The notes beneath the pieces were generated by a model. The model was not told the origin of the DNA. It was given only the letters and a program-made list of their open reading frames with translations, and searched no databases. A stretch of DNA of 64,000 nucleotides from Micromonospora purpureochromogenes. Lineage in GTDB: Bacteria > Actinomycetota > Actinomycetes > Mycobacteriales > Micromonosporaceae. How positions within the stretch are numbered: position 1 is the first letter of the stretch; every line of letters starts with the position of its first letter. The DNA lies in NCBI RefSeq assembly GCF_900091515.1, contig NZ_LT607410.1:2356001-2420000 (forward strand), in the 5' to 3' direction. The translations under genes were made by a program, and so were the position numbers. Of this stretch, positions 47,854-56,077 are shown in pieces.

Positions 47854-49257
47854 ATGCCCCTCACCGAGCCGTACGACGACCACCTCCCGGAGGAGGGGTC
47901 GTCGACCGCCGCGCCCGAGGGCGGAGCGGAACCGGGTGCGGGGGCGCCCGAGCCGGAGCCCACCCTGCCCGAGCCGGTCCGCCAGCGCATCGTCACGCTC
48001 ACCGCGGCGGTGCTGCCCGGGCTGCCCGCCGACGAGTTGCCGGTGCCGCTGCGCCGGGTGGCCAAGTTCGCCCCGAACCGCCGTGCCCGGCTGGGCGCGC
48101 CGGTGATCGCCGCGCAACTCACCGCCGACCCGCTGTTCCGCCAGCGGGTCACCGCGCGGGTGCTCGCCGACGCCGGCGACCTGGGCGCCGCCGTGGTCGA
48201 GGGCACCGCGCCGGCCGCCGCCGACCCGGTCGAGGTGGCCGCGCTGGCGTACCTGGCCCGGCCCCGCGGCTGGCGGGAGCTGATCGAGGCCAGCGGCGCC
48301 GCCGTGCGGGCCGAGGCGGACAGCGCCGTCGTGGCCGAGCTGGTCCGGGAGGCCGAGCAGCGGGCCAGCCGCGCCGAGCACGACCGGGCGGTGGCCCGGG
48401 TCGAGGCGGAGAAGCTCCGCGACGAGGTGGCCCGGGTCCGCGAGGAGCTGGGGCAGCTGCGGGAGGAGAACCGCCAGCTCCAGCGGACGCTGCGGGAGAC
48501 GCAGGCGCGCGAACGCCGGGCCAACGAGCTGCTCGCCACCGAGCGGGGCCGGGCGGCCCGGGCGGCCGCCGACAGCGACGCCGAGCTGCGCCGGGCGCGG
48601 GCCCGGCTGGCCGAGGCCGAGGCGGCGGCCGGGGTCGCCCGGGCCAGCGCCAAGGAGGCCCGCTCGGTCGACGACGCCCGGCTCTGGCTGCTGCTGGAGA
48701 CCATCGGCCAGGCCGCCGTCGGGCTGCGCCGGGAGCTGGCGCTGGACCCGGTGGAGAAGCTGCCGGCCGACTTCGTGGCCGACGCGTTCGCCGACTCGTC
48801 GGCGGTGACGCCCGCCGGCACCGCCGCCCGCGCCCGGGACACCGACGACCCGGCCCGGCTGGACCAGCTGCTCGCCCTGCCCCGGGCGCACCTGGTGGTG
48901 GACGGCTACAACGTCACCAAGCGCGGCTTCGGCGAGATGTCCCTCGAACAGCAGCGCAAACGGCTGATCACCGGGCTGGGCGGGATCGCCGCGCAGACCG
49001 GCGACGAGGTCACCGTGGTCTTCGACGGCGCGGAGCGGATGCACGGGCTGCCGCCCACCCCGCGCGGCGTCCGGGTGCTCTTCTCCCGCAAGGGGGAGAC
49101 CGCCGACGAGCTGATCCGCCGCCTGGTCCGGGCCGAGCCGGCCGGCCGGCCGGTGGTGGTGGTCTCGTCGGACCGCGAGGTCGCCGACGGCGTGCGCCGG
49201 CACGGCGCGTACCCGCTCGGCGCGGACTCGCTGCTGCGCCGGCTGGCCCGTTCCTGA
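47854..49257 (+). CDS. NYN-domain (YacP-like) putative ribonuclease with coiled coil
   Basis: A 467-aa protein with three parts. The N terminus (1-~45) is acidic, Pro-rich. A helical region (LRRVAKFAPNRRARLGAPVIAAQL, WRELIEASGAAVRAEADSA) leads to a ~110-residue coiled coil rich in Arg/Glu/Ala (RVEAEKLRDEVARVREELGQLREENRQLQ). Residues ~345-467 are a NYN/PIN-like nuclease domain: LVVDGYNVTKRGF, TVVFDGAERMHG, VRVLFSRKGETADELIRRLV and VVVSSDREVADGVRRHGA, with four acidic residues at expected catalytic positions. YacP-type NYN proteins are RNA/tRNA nucleases in other bacteria. GGGAGA lies ~9 nt before the ATG. Confidence 0.9.
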   Translation: MPLTEPYDDHLPEEGSSTAAPEGGAEPGAGAPEPEPTLPEPVRQRIVTLTAAVLPGLPADELPVPLRRVAKFAPNRRARLGAPVIAAQLTADPLFRQRVTARVLADAGDLGAAVVEGTAPAAADPVEVAALAYLARPRGWRELIEASGAAVRAEADSAVVAELVREAEQRASRAEHDRAVARVEAEKLRDEVARVREELGQLREENRQLQRTLRETQARERRANELLATERGRAARAAADSDAELRRARARLAEAEAAAGVARASAKEARSVDDARLWLLLETIGQAAVGLRRELALDPVEKLPADFVADAFADSSAVTPAGTAARARDTDDPARLDQLLALPRAHLVVDGYNVTKRGFGEMSLEQQRKRLITGLGGIAAQTGDEVTVVFDGAERMHGLPPTPRGVRVLFSRKGETADELIRRLVRAEPAGRPVVVVSSDREVADGVRRHGAYPLGADSLLRRLARS

Positions 49258-49378
49258 CTCTTGATCACTGTTGTCCGTTTCTGTCGTACCCGATGACTAG
49301 TGTCCGACCTGACCGACGGTGCGCGGGTGGTGACCAGGCTGTCGCCCCCGCCGCGCCGCACTCCGTCAGGGAGGCACG

Positions 49379-49591
49379 ATGCTCATCGACTGCGACAGGT
49401 GCGGGATCCGGGGTGCCGGCTGTAACGGCTGCCTGGTGACCGCCCTGCTCGACGCCGACTCGCCGGCCGCCGACCTCGGGCCGGCCGAGCTCCGGGCGGT
49501 CGAGGTGTTCGCCCGGGCCGGCTTCGACGTGGAGGTGCTGGCCCACGAGGCCGCGCCGACCCGTGCCGCCCGCCGGCGCCGGGTGGCCTGA
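49379..49591 (+). CDS. Cys-rich actinobacterial mini-protein (70 aa)
   Basis: A 70-aa protein starting MLIDCDRCGIRGAGCNGCLVTALL: four cysteines as CxxC...CxxC within the first 18 residues, then a helical region (LGPAELRAVEVFARAGFDVEVLA) and a basic tail. The Cys arrangement suits a zinc or iron-sulfur knuckle. Proteins with this start (xxDCDxCxxRGxxCxxCVVTxLL) are widespread in actinobacteria as I recall, but have no assigned function. A strong AGGGAGG 5 nt before the ATG supports translation. Confidence 0.8.
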   Translation: MLIDCDRCGIRGAGCNGCLVTALLDADSPAADLGPAELRAVEVFARAGFDVEVLAHEAAPTRAARRRRVA

Positions 49592-49627
49592 CCCGCACCC
49601 ACCCCGTCGCGTCTCCGTCGGCCGACC

Positions 49628-49723
49628 GCGCCGGTCGCCCGGCGGCAGGCCGTGCCGGTCGCCCGGCGGCGGGCCGCGCCGGCCGCCCGACAGTGGTCCG
49701 CGCCGGTCGGTCCGCACTGTGGG
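49628..49723. repeat. Degenerate 24-bp tandem repeat, four units
   Basis: Units start at 49628, 49652, 49676 and 49700 with core GCGCCGGTCGCCCGGCGG; the first two differ at two positions, the last two are more diverged. It lies in the 246-bp spacer between the Cys-rich mini-protein and the M48 protease gene. Confidence 0.7.
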
Positions 49724-49753
49724 CACCGCGCCGGGCCCGGTGGCGACGGGCAA

Positions 49754-49759
49754 TAGGAT
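49754..49759 (+). promoter_or_regulatory. Candidate -10 for M48 peptidase transcript
   Basis: TAGGAT in GGGCAATAGGATGGG; transcription from ~49766 would include the 17-aa leader frame at 49788 and then the peptidase gene. Confidence 0.4.
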
Positions 49760-49787
49760 GGGCGCTCACGGCGGGAGGAGCGGCGGC

Positions 49788-49841
49788 ATGACGCGGTTAC
49801 GGCGTGGTGGCGGCGGGCCGGCGGACGAGGTGCCGGCGTGA
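49788..49841 (+). CDS. Possible 17-aa leader reading frame before M48 peptidase
   Basis: ATG at 49788 has the strongest ribosome site around (GGGAGGAG, 7-nt spacing). The frame codes MTRLRRGGGGPADEVPA and stops in a GTGA overlap with the peptidase start at 49838. The peptidase GTG itself has no ribosome site, so translation may depend on this leader. Supported by signals only; no homologue known to me. Confidence 0.45.
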   Translation: MTRLRRGGGGPADEVPA

Positions 49842-51097
49842 CCCCCCGCGGCTGGGCGGTGCTGACCCTCGGCGGGCTGGTGCTGGCGCTGCTGGTCGCC
49901 AGCATCGTGCTGGTGCCGTGGAGCCGGCCGCCGGCACCCCGGGCCGACCAGGTCGCCGCGCTGGGCGAACTCCCCGTCGACCAGGTGGCCCACGCGCGCG
50001 AGTTCCGCTCCGCGCTGCGCCCCGGCGCGTACGGCGCGCTGGTGGTCGGGCTGCTGGTGGCGGTGCTGCTCGGGCTCACCCCGCTCGGCGCCCGCCTGGT
50101 CGAGCTGGCCGGGCGCCCCTTCGGCGGCCACTGGACCGCCCGCGCGGTGCTCGGCGGGCTCGCCGTGGTGCTCCTCGCCGATCTGCTCACCCTGCCCTTC
50201 GCCGCCTGGCGGCAGTCCGTGCTCACCCGGTACGGGCTGAGCACCCACGGCTGGAGCGGCTGGGCCGTCGACCTGCTCAAGTCGTACGCGGTCAGCGCGG
50301 TCATCGGTGCGATCGCGCTGCTCGGCTTCTACACCGTGACCCGGCTCGCTCCCCGCTGGTGGTGGGCGTTCGGCGCCGCCGGGGCGGCCGGGTTGGTGGT
50401 GCTGCTGTCGTTCGTGCTGCCGGTGCTGGTGGAGCCGGTGTTCAACCGGTTCACCCCGATGGAGCAGGGTCCGCTGCGCACCGAGCTGATGGCGATGGCG
50501 GCCCGCGACGGGGTGCCGGTGCGCGACGTGCTGGTCGCCGACGCCTCCCGGCGGACGAAGGCGGTCAACGCGTACGTCTCCGGGCTGGGGCCGACCCGGC
50601 GGGTGGTGGTCTACGACACCCTGCTGCGCGAGGCCACCCCGGCCGAGGTGACCAGCGTGGTCGCGCACGAGCTGGGGCACGCGAAGGACCGGGACGTCTG
50701 GACCGGCACGCTCACCGGCGCGCTCGGCGCCGCCCTCGCGGTCGTCGCGCTCTACCTGCTGGGCTCCTGGGGGCCGCTGCTGCGGCTGGCCGGGGTCGAC
50801 TCGGTCGCCGAGCCGCGCGCGTTCCCGCTGTTGATCGCTCTGGTGACGGTGGCCGGGCTGGTCGCCGCGCCGGCGCAGGCGCTGCTCTCCCGCCGGGTCG
50901 AGGCGCGCGCGGACGCGCACGCCCTCGCGCTGACCGGCGACCCGGCCACCTTCGAGGCGATGCAGCGCCGGTTGGCCGGGGTCAACCTGGCCGATCCCGA
51001 TCCGCCGCGCTGGGAGTACCTCTGGTCGGCGTCGCATCCGTCCACCGTGGAGCGGATGGCCGCCGCCCGCGCCTATGCCAGGGAGGCCGGCAGATGA
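49838..51097 (+). CDS. M48 family zinc metallopeptidase (Ste24/HtpX-like)
   Basis: A 419-aa polytopic membrane protease. Zinc motif HELGH at residues 277-281 and downstream SRRVEARADAHAL with the third-ligand Glu are intact; VLVADASRRTKAVNAYVSGLGPTRRVVVYDTLL in pieces is the Ste24-type core. Several helices precede the catalytic domain (LTLGGLVLALLVASIVLVPW, ALVVGLLVAVLLGLTP, SAVIGAIALLGFYTV, GLVVLLSFVLPVLVEP), resembling CAAX-protease Ste24p rather than short HtpX. It would degrade or process membrane proteins. GTG at 49838 overlaps the stop of the possible leader frame; its end overlaps the next gene (ATGA). Confidence 0.92.
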   Translation: MTPRGWAVLTLGGLVLALLVASIVLVPWSRPPAPRADQVAALGELPVDQVAHAREFRSALRPGAYGALVVGLLVAVLLGLTPLGARLVELAGRPFGGHWTARAVLGGLAVVLLADLLTLPFAAWRQSVLTRYGLSTHGWSGWAVDLLKSYAVSAVIGAIALLGFYTVTRLAPRWWWAFGAAGAAGLVVLLSFVLPVLVEPVFNRFTPMEQGPLRTELMAMAARDGVPVRDVLVADASRRTKAVNAYVSGLGPTRRVVVYDTLLREATPAEVTSVVAHELGHAKDRDVWTGTLTGALGAALAVVALYLLGSWGPLLRLAGVDSVAEPRAFPLLIALVTVAGLVAAPAQALLSRRVEARADAHALALTGDPATFEAMQRRLAGVNLADPDPPRWEYLWSASHPSTVERMAAARAYAREAGR

Positions 51098-52218
51098 GCC
51101 GGACGCTGCTGATCACCAACGACTTCCCGCCCCGCCCCGGCGGCATCCAGTCCTTCGTGCACAACCTCGCCGTCCGCCAGCCCTCCGGCTCCGTGGTGGT
51201 CTACGCCTCCAGCTGGCGGGGGGCGGCGAAGTTCGACGCCGACCAGCCCTTCGAGGTGGTCCGGGAGCGGACCCGGGTGCTGCTGCCCACCCCGCTGGTG
51301 GCCCGCCGGGCGGCCCGGCTGGCCCGCGAGCACGGCTGCGACACGGTCTGGTTCGGCGCCGCCGCCCCGCTCGGCCTGCTGGCGGCCGGGCTGCGCCGCC
51401 GGGCGGGGATCCGCCGGGTGGTCGCGCAGACCCACGGCCACGAGGTCGGCTGGGCGGCGCTGCCCGCCGCCCGGGCCGCGCTGCGCCGGATCGGTCGCGG
51501 CACCGACGTGGTCACCTACCTCGGCGACTACACCCGGGTACGGCTCGAACGGGCGCTGCACGGGGTGACCGACCTGCACCGGCTGGCTCCCGGCGTCGAC
51601 GTGGACACCTACCACCCGTCCGTCGACGGCGAGCCGGTCCGCGTCCGGCTGGGCCTGGCCGACCGGCCGGTGGTGGTGTGCGTGTCCCGGCTGGTGCCCC
51701 GCAAGGGGCAGGACATGCTGATCCGGGCCATGCCGGAGATCCGCCGCCGGGTGCCGGACGCGGCCCTGCTGGTGGTCGGCGGCGGGCCGTACCGGGCGGC
51801 ACTGGAGAAGCTGGCCCGGCACACCGGCGTGGAGCGCGACGTGGTCTTCACCGGCTCGGTGCCCGCCGACGAGCTGCCCGCGCACTACGCCGCCGGTGAC
51901 GTCTACGCGATGCCCTGCCGTACCCGCAACCGCGGCCTGGACGTCGAAGGGCTCGGCATCGTCTACCTGGAGGCCTCCGCGACCGGCCTGCCGGTGGTGG
52001 CCGGCGACTCCGGCGGCGCGCCGGACGCGGTCCGCGAGGGGGAGACCGGGTACGTGGTGCGCGGCCGGGACGTGGCCCAGCTCGCCGACCGGGTGGCCAC
52101 CCTGCTCGCCGACCGGGACCTGGCCCGGCAGCTCGGGGCGGCCGGCCGGGCCTGGGTGGAGCGGGAGTGGCGCTGGGAGACCCAGGCGCAGCGGATGGCC
52201 GCCCTGCTCGCCGGCTGA
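51094..52218 (+). CDS. pimB: GT4 glycosyltransferase, PimB'-like mannosyltransferase
   Basis: GT-B retaining glycosyltransferase of 374 aa. Family features: N-terminal LLITNDFPPRPGGIQSFVHNL, HGHEVGWAAL, APGVDVDTYHP, CVSRLVPRKGQDMLIRAMPEI, and the C-terminal nucleotide-sugar EGLGIVYLEASATGLPVVAGDSGGAPDAV with the E-x7-E motif. The combination (TNDFPPRPGGIQ, RNRGLDVEGLGIVYLEA) strongly resembles PimB' (Rv2188c), which adds the second mannose from GDP-mannose to PIM1, in cytosol at the membrane face. Start ATG overlaps the M48 stop (ATGA). Neighbouring FadD15-like and SRPBCC genes agree with mycobacterial synteny. Confidence 0.9.
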   Translation: MSRTLLITNDFPPRPGGIQSFVHNLAVRQPSGSVVVYASSWRGAAKFDADQPFEVVRERTRVLLPTPLVARRAARLAREHGCDTVWFGAAAPLGLLAAGLRRRAGIRRVVAQTHGHEVGWAALPAARAALRRIGRGTDVVTYLGDYTRVRLERALHGVTDLHRLAPGVDVDTYHPSVDGEPVRVRLGLADRPVVVCVSRLVPRKGQDMLIRAMPEIRRRVPDAALLVVGGGPYRAALEKLARHTGVERDVVFTGSVPADELPAHYAAGDVYAMPCRTRNRGLDVEGLGIVYLEASATGLPVVAGDSGGAPDAVREGETGYVVRGRDVAQLADRVATLLADRDLARQLGAAGRAWVEREWRWETQAQRMAALLAG

Positions 52219-52275
52219 CGAGCGGCGCGGTCGACGGGTGGGGGCACGTCGGCGGGTGCCGGCGCGAGTCCGGGT

Positions 52276-52352
52276 CATGACATCACCGCGAGCGTGATAC
52301 CTCAGAGGCATCAATATGACTCTGAGGTATCACGCTCGTTCGGTGACGGTCG
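52276..52352. repeat. Dispersed palindromic element, copy 2 (perfect)
   Basis: Arms 52290-52307 and 52320-52337 are perfectly complementary over 18 nt (GAGCGTGATACCTCAGAG) with a 12-nt loop. The flanks CATGACATCACCGC and GTTCGGTGACGGTC match copy 1 at 28397-28475. It lies 58 nt after pimB in the gap convergent with the MMPL gene, where it may also end transcription. Confidence 0.88.
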
Positions 52353-52512
52353 GGTCGGATAGACAGCGCGTGGCGGCTCGGGGAGCGGTGCGGGCGTCCT
52401 GCGGCCATCGAGCGAGGGCGGCGGGGTGTCGCGATGCGGCAGTCCGCACGCCAGACCGGGCGGGCCAGGCGGTGCGGCCCGGCCCGCCCGGTCGGCGGAG
52501 GTGCGGTGTCGG

Positions 52513-54630
52513 TCAGGCTCCGGCGGGGACCCGCTCGGCCGGGGCGGCCGGGGCGGTTGCGGCGGTCCGCCGGGACAGCTTCCCCGGCCACCAGGTGCGG
52601 GCGCCCAGGTCGAGCGTCAGCGCCGGGATGAGCAGGCTGCGGACCAGCAGCGTGTCGAGCAGGATGCCGACGGCCACGATCACCCCGGTCTGCATCGACG
52701 GCACCAGCGGCAGCACGCCCAGCGCGCCGAACGTGGCCGCGAGCACGACCCCCGCGCTGGTGATGACGCCGCCGGTGACGGTCAGCGCCCGCAGGACGCC
52801 CGGCCGGTGGCCCAGCTGCGCCGCCTCCTCCCGGGCCCGCGTCATCAGGAAGATCGTGTAGTCGACGCCGAGGGCGACGAGGAACAGGAACGCCTGCAGC
52901 GGGATGCCCACGAAGAGCTTGGTGTAGCCCAGCGCGTCCAGGACGAAGCCGGCGGCCCCCATCGCGGCGGCGTACGACAGCACCACGCTCACCATCAGCA
53001 GCAGCGGCGCGACCAGCGCCCGCAGCAGGAGCACCAGGATGACGAGGACGACGGCGAGGATCAGCGGGATGACCACCCGGTTGTCGCGGCCGACGATGCG
53101 CTCCTCGTCCACCAGCACCGCGGTCCTGCCGCCGACCAGCGCCTGGGCGCCGGGCACCTCGTGCACCGCCGTGCGGAGCCGCTGCACGGTCTCCAAGGCG
53201 GCGTCGCTGTCCGGCGTGTCGGCCAGCACCGCGGGGACCCGTACCCAGGCGCCGTCCGGCGAGCGCTCCGGCTCGTCGACCCGGGCGACGCCGGGCACCG
53301 TCCGGGCGGCGGCGATCACCTGGTCGGCCGTACCGGCGGTGGCCAGGATCTCCGCCGGCGACGCGGAACCGCTCGGGTAGTGCGCGGCGATCAGCCGCTG
53401 GCCGGTCACCGAGCCGACCTCGGAGGTGAAGGACTCCTCGTTGGGCAGGCCGATGCTGAGGTTGCCGATGCCGAAGGTCAGCGCGACGAGCGCCGCCGCG
53501 GTGCCGATCCAGACCGCGCGGGGACGCCCCCCGACCAGCCCCGCGATCCGGCGCCAGATCCCGTGGTCGGCGGTGACGTCGGCGCTGACGGCGGTCGGCG
53601 TGTAGCGCGGCACGAACGGCCAGAAGAGCCACCGGCCGCACAGGACGAGCACCGCCGGCAGCAGGGTGGTCATCGCGAGCAGGGCGGCTCCGATGCCGAC
53701 CGCGCCGACCGGGCCGAGGCCACGGGTGGACGGCAGGTCGGCGGCGAGCAGGCAGAGCAGTCCGATCGCGACGGTCGCGGCCGAGGCGCAGATCGCGCCG
53801 AACGACCGGCGCAGCGCCACCCGCATCGCCTCGTGCCGGTCGGCGTGCCGGCGCAGCTCCTCGCGGTACCGGGCGATCAGCAGCAGGGCGTAGTCCACGC
53901 CGACGCCGAAGACCAGCACCGTCAGGATGGTCTGGCTCTGGAAGTCGACGGTCACCCCGCCGTACTTCGCCATCAGGTACACGATGCCGCCGGCGAACTG
54001 GTTGGCGATGCCGACGGTGATCAGCGGGATCAGCCAGAGCACCGGGCTGCGGTAGGTGACCAGCAGCAGCACCGCGACGGTGGCCGCGGTGGCCAGCAGC
54101 AGGGTGGTGTCCATCCCGCCGAAGGCGTCGAGGACGTCGCTCTCCGCCGCCGCGTCGCCGGTCAGCGCGGTGCGCAGGCCCGCCGGCTGGTCGAGGGCGA
54201 GGCGTTCCTTGACGTCGGTCACCGCCTCCGGGCGCTGGGTGTCGTCACCGGCGACCGGGAAGGACACCAGCAGCGCCTTCCCGTCGCCACTGGGCACCGG
54301 GGGCGACACGGCGCCGCCGTCGGCGTACCGGACGAAGACGGCCCGGTCGGCCTCGGCCTTGGCGCGGTCGGCGTCGGTGAGGCCGCTGTCGCGGACGTAG
54401 ACGGCGATCGCCACGGGCTTCTTCGAGTCCGGGAAGGCCGCCTCGGCCCGCTCCACGGCCCGGCTGCTCTCCACGCCGGCGGGCAGCAGGCCGAGCGTGT
54501 CGTTGTTCTGCACCTCGCTCAGCTTGATGGAGAGCGGGCCGGCCACCGCGACGAGGACCAGCCAGAAGACGATCAGGGCGTACTTGCTGCGTCGGCCGGA
54601 CGGCAGACCGGCCAGTCTTTGCCGGGACAT
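52513..54630 (-). CDS. MMPL family transporter
   Basis: RND-superfamily exporter of the MmpL/YdfJ type, 705 aa with about 12 helices in two similar halves. Each half has a large extracytoplasmic loop after helix 1 and a G-V-G-V/A-L-G-V-D-Y motif: VLVFGVGVDYALLLIARYREE and FLFLVALGVDYTIFLMTRAREE; the D-Y pairs are the proton-relay residues of MmpL proteins. Typical cargo is lipid or drug. ATG at 54628-54630 has GGAGGA at 7-nt spacing. It is divergent from a histidine kinase/response regulator pair (133 bp apart), which suggests that the pair controls it. Confidence 0.92.
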   Translation of the reverse strand: MSRQRLAGLPSGRRSKYALIVFWLVLVAVAGPLSIKLSEVQNNDTLGLLPAGVESSRAVERAEAAFPDSKKPVAIAVYVRDSGLTDADRAKAEADRAVFVRYADGGAVSPPVPSGDGKALLVSFPVAGDDTQRPEAVTDVKERLALDQPAGLRTALTGDAAAESDVLDAFGGMDTTLLLATAATVAVLLLVTYRSPVLWLIPLITVGIANQFAGGIVYLMAKYGGVTVDFQSQTILTVLVFGVGVDYALLLIARYREELRRHADRHEAMRVALRRSFGAICASAATVAIGLLCLLAADLPSTRGLGPVGAVGIGAALLAMTTLLPAVLVLCGRWLFWPFVPRYTPTAVSADVTADHGIWRRIAGLVGGRPRAVWIGTAAALVALTFGIGNLSIGLPNEESFTSEVGSVTGQRLIAAHYPSGSASPAEILATAGTADQVIAAARTVPGVARVDEPERSPDGAWVRVPAVLADTPDSDAALETVQRLRTAVHEVPGAQALVGGRTAVLVDEERIVGRDNRVVIPLILAVVLVILVLLLRALVAPLLLMVSVVLSYAAAMGAAGFVLDALGYTKLFVGIPLQAFLFLVALGVDYTIFLMTRAREEAAQLGHRPGVLRALTVTGGVITSAGVVLAATFGALGVLPLVPSMQTGVIVAVGILLDTLLVRSLLIPALTLDLGARTWWPGKLSRRTAATAPAAPAERVPAGA

Positions 54631-54763
54631 GTCGAGTTCCTCCGAGGATCGGGTTCGCTTCCTGCCTTCGATCCTTCTGGCCCACGGGCGTGCGGACAGG
54701 AGTGTCACGTCCCCGACGTCGGTGGTCCTAGCACCACCGAAGCCGGGGCGGTCGTGCCCGAGA

Positions 54764-56077
54764 ATGGAACCCGTGGACAGCCCCGTACGAGAGTTCGCCC
54801 GCCAGACGGTCCGGCCCGGCGCGACCGCCGCCCTCCAGGGCCTGGCCGTCGCCGTGCTCTCCCTGACCACCAATGTCGCGCTGTTCGTGCTGTCGCTGGT
54901 GTCGCTGCTGCTCATCCCCGTCTTCGGCATCGGTTTCGCGCTGTTCCCGATGGTGACGGCGTTGGTGCGGCTGTCGACCGGCTTGCAACGTCGGCTGGCC
55001 CGGTGGGGCGGCGTACCCATCGCCACGCCGTACCGGCCGCTGCCGGAGGGGGCGCAGTTCGGCACCTGGCGGCGCTTCCGATGGGTGGTGGGCGACCCGG
55101 CCACCTGGCGGGACTTCGCCTGGCTGGTCCCCGGCGCGGTCACCGGCGGGGCGTGCCTGCTCGCGTTCGTCCTGCCGCTGTACGGGCTGGAGGGCTCGCT
55201 CGGGGTGCCGCTGCTGCTCTACGTCCTCGCCGACTCCTACGGCTATGGCCTGTTCTGGCCGATGACCAACCTGGCCGAGGCGCTGGCCGCGCTGCCGCAG
55301 GGCTGGCTGCTGCTGCTCGGCGGCCTGGCCGTCGCCCCCTGGCTGGTCTGGTTGCACCTGCGCTTCGCCCGGCTCTTCCTGGCCCCCACCCGGGCGGCGG
55401 AGCTGGCGCTGCGGGTCCGCCAGCTCACCGTCACCCGGGCCGACACCGTCGACGCCCAGGCGGCCGAGCTGCGCCGCATCGAGCGGGACCTGCACGACGG
55501 CGCGCAGGCGCGGCTGGTCGCGCTGAGCATGAGCATCGGCCTGGCCGAGCAGCTGCTGGAGCAGGACCCGACCGCCGCCGGGAAGCTGCTGGCCGAGGCG
55601 CGGGAGACCAGCGGTCAGGCCCTGGTCGAGCTGCGCGGCCTGGTGCGCGGCATCCACCCGCCGGTGCTCGCCGAGCGCGGCCTGGACGGCGCGGTCCGGG
55701 CCCTCGCGCTGGCCGTGCCGCTGCCGGTGGCGGTCGAGGTGGAGCTGCCGGGCCGCCCGGTGGCGCCGGTGGAGTCGGCGGCGTACTTCGCGGTGGCCGA
55801 GGGGCTGGCGAACGTCACCAAGCACAGCGGCGCCGCGCAGGCCTGGATCCAGGTGAGCTACGGCGACGGCCGACTGACCATGGTGGTGGGTGACGACGGC
55901 CGGGGCGGCGCCGACCCGGCGGCGGGCAGCGGACTGGCCGGGATCGGACGACGGCTCGCGGCCTTTGATGGAACGATGGTGGTGACCAGTCCGCCCGGCG
56001 GGCCCACAGTCGTGACCATGGAGCTGCCTTGCGAGTTGTCATCGCCGAAGACCTCGCCCTCCTCCGGGACGGGCTGA
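54764..56077 (+). CDS. Two-component sensor histidine kinase (NarL-type partner)
   Basis: A 437-aa membrane sensor kinase. The N-terminal half has two pairs of helices (ALQGLAVAVLSLTTNVALFV, LVSLLLIPVFGIGFALFPM; LVPGAVTGGACLLAFVLPLYG, LPQGWLLLLGGLAVAPWLVW). A HisKA_3 helix follows with RRIERDLHDGAQARLVALSMS (phospho-His about residue 244), then an HATPase domain (YFAVAEGLANVTKHSGA, VVGDDGRGGADPAAGSGLAGIGRRL). The sensor part belongs to the DUF/PspC-less class often found in LiaS-DesK-like systems. ATG at 54764 has no ribosome site; a GTG 9 nt later is possible. Overlaps its response regulator by 49 nt. Confidence 0.9.
   Translation: MEPVDSPVREFARQTVRPGATAALQGLAVAVLSLTTNVALFVLSLVSLLLIPVFGIGFALFPMVTALVRLSTGLQRRLARWGGVPIATPYRPLPEGAQFGTWRRFRWVVGDPATWRDFAWLVPGAVTGGACLLAFVLPLYGLEGSLGVPLLLYVLADSYGYGLFWPMTNLAEALAALPQGWLLLLGGLAVAPWLVWLHLRFARLFLAPTRAAELALRVRQLTVTRADTVDAQAAELRRIERDLHDGAQARLVALSMSIGLAEQLLEQDPTAAGKLLAEARETSGQALVELRGLVRGIHPPVLAERGLDGAVRALALAVPLPVAVEVELPGRPVAPVESAAYFAVAEGLANVTKHSGAAQAWIQVSYGDGRLTMVVGDDGRGGADPAAGSGLAGIGRRLAAFDGTMVVTSPPGGPTVVTMELPCELSSPKTSPSSGTG

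Noticed and set aside
45990..49439. 1149-codon plus-strand open frame across three genes
   Set aside because: It covers the antisense of the DnaQ-UvrC gene and the wrong frame of the NYN gene; low-complexity Gly/Arg/Ala composition and no domain.
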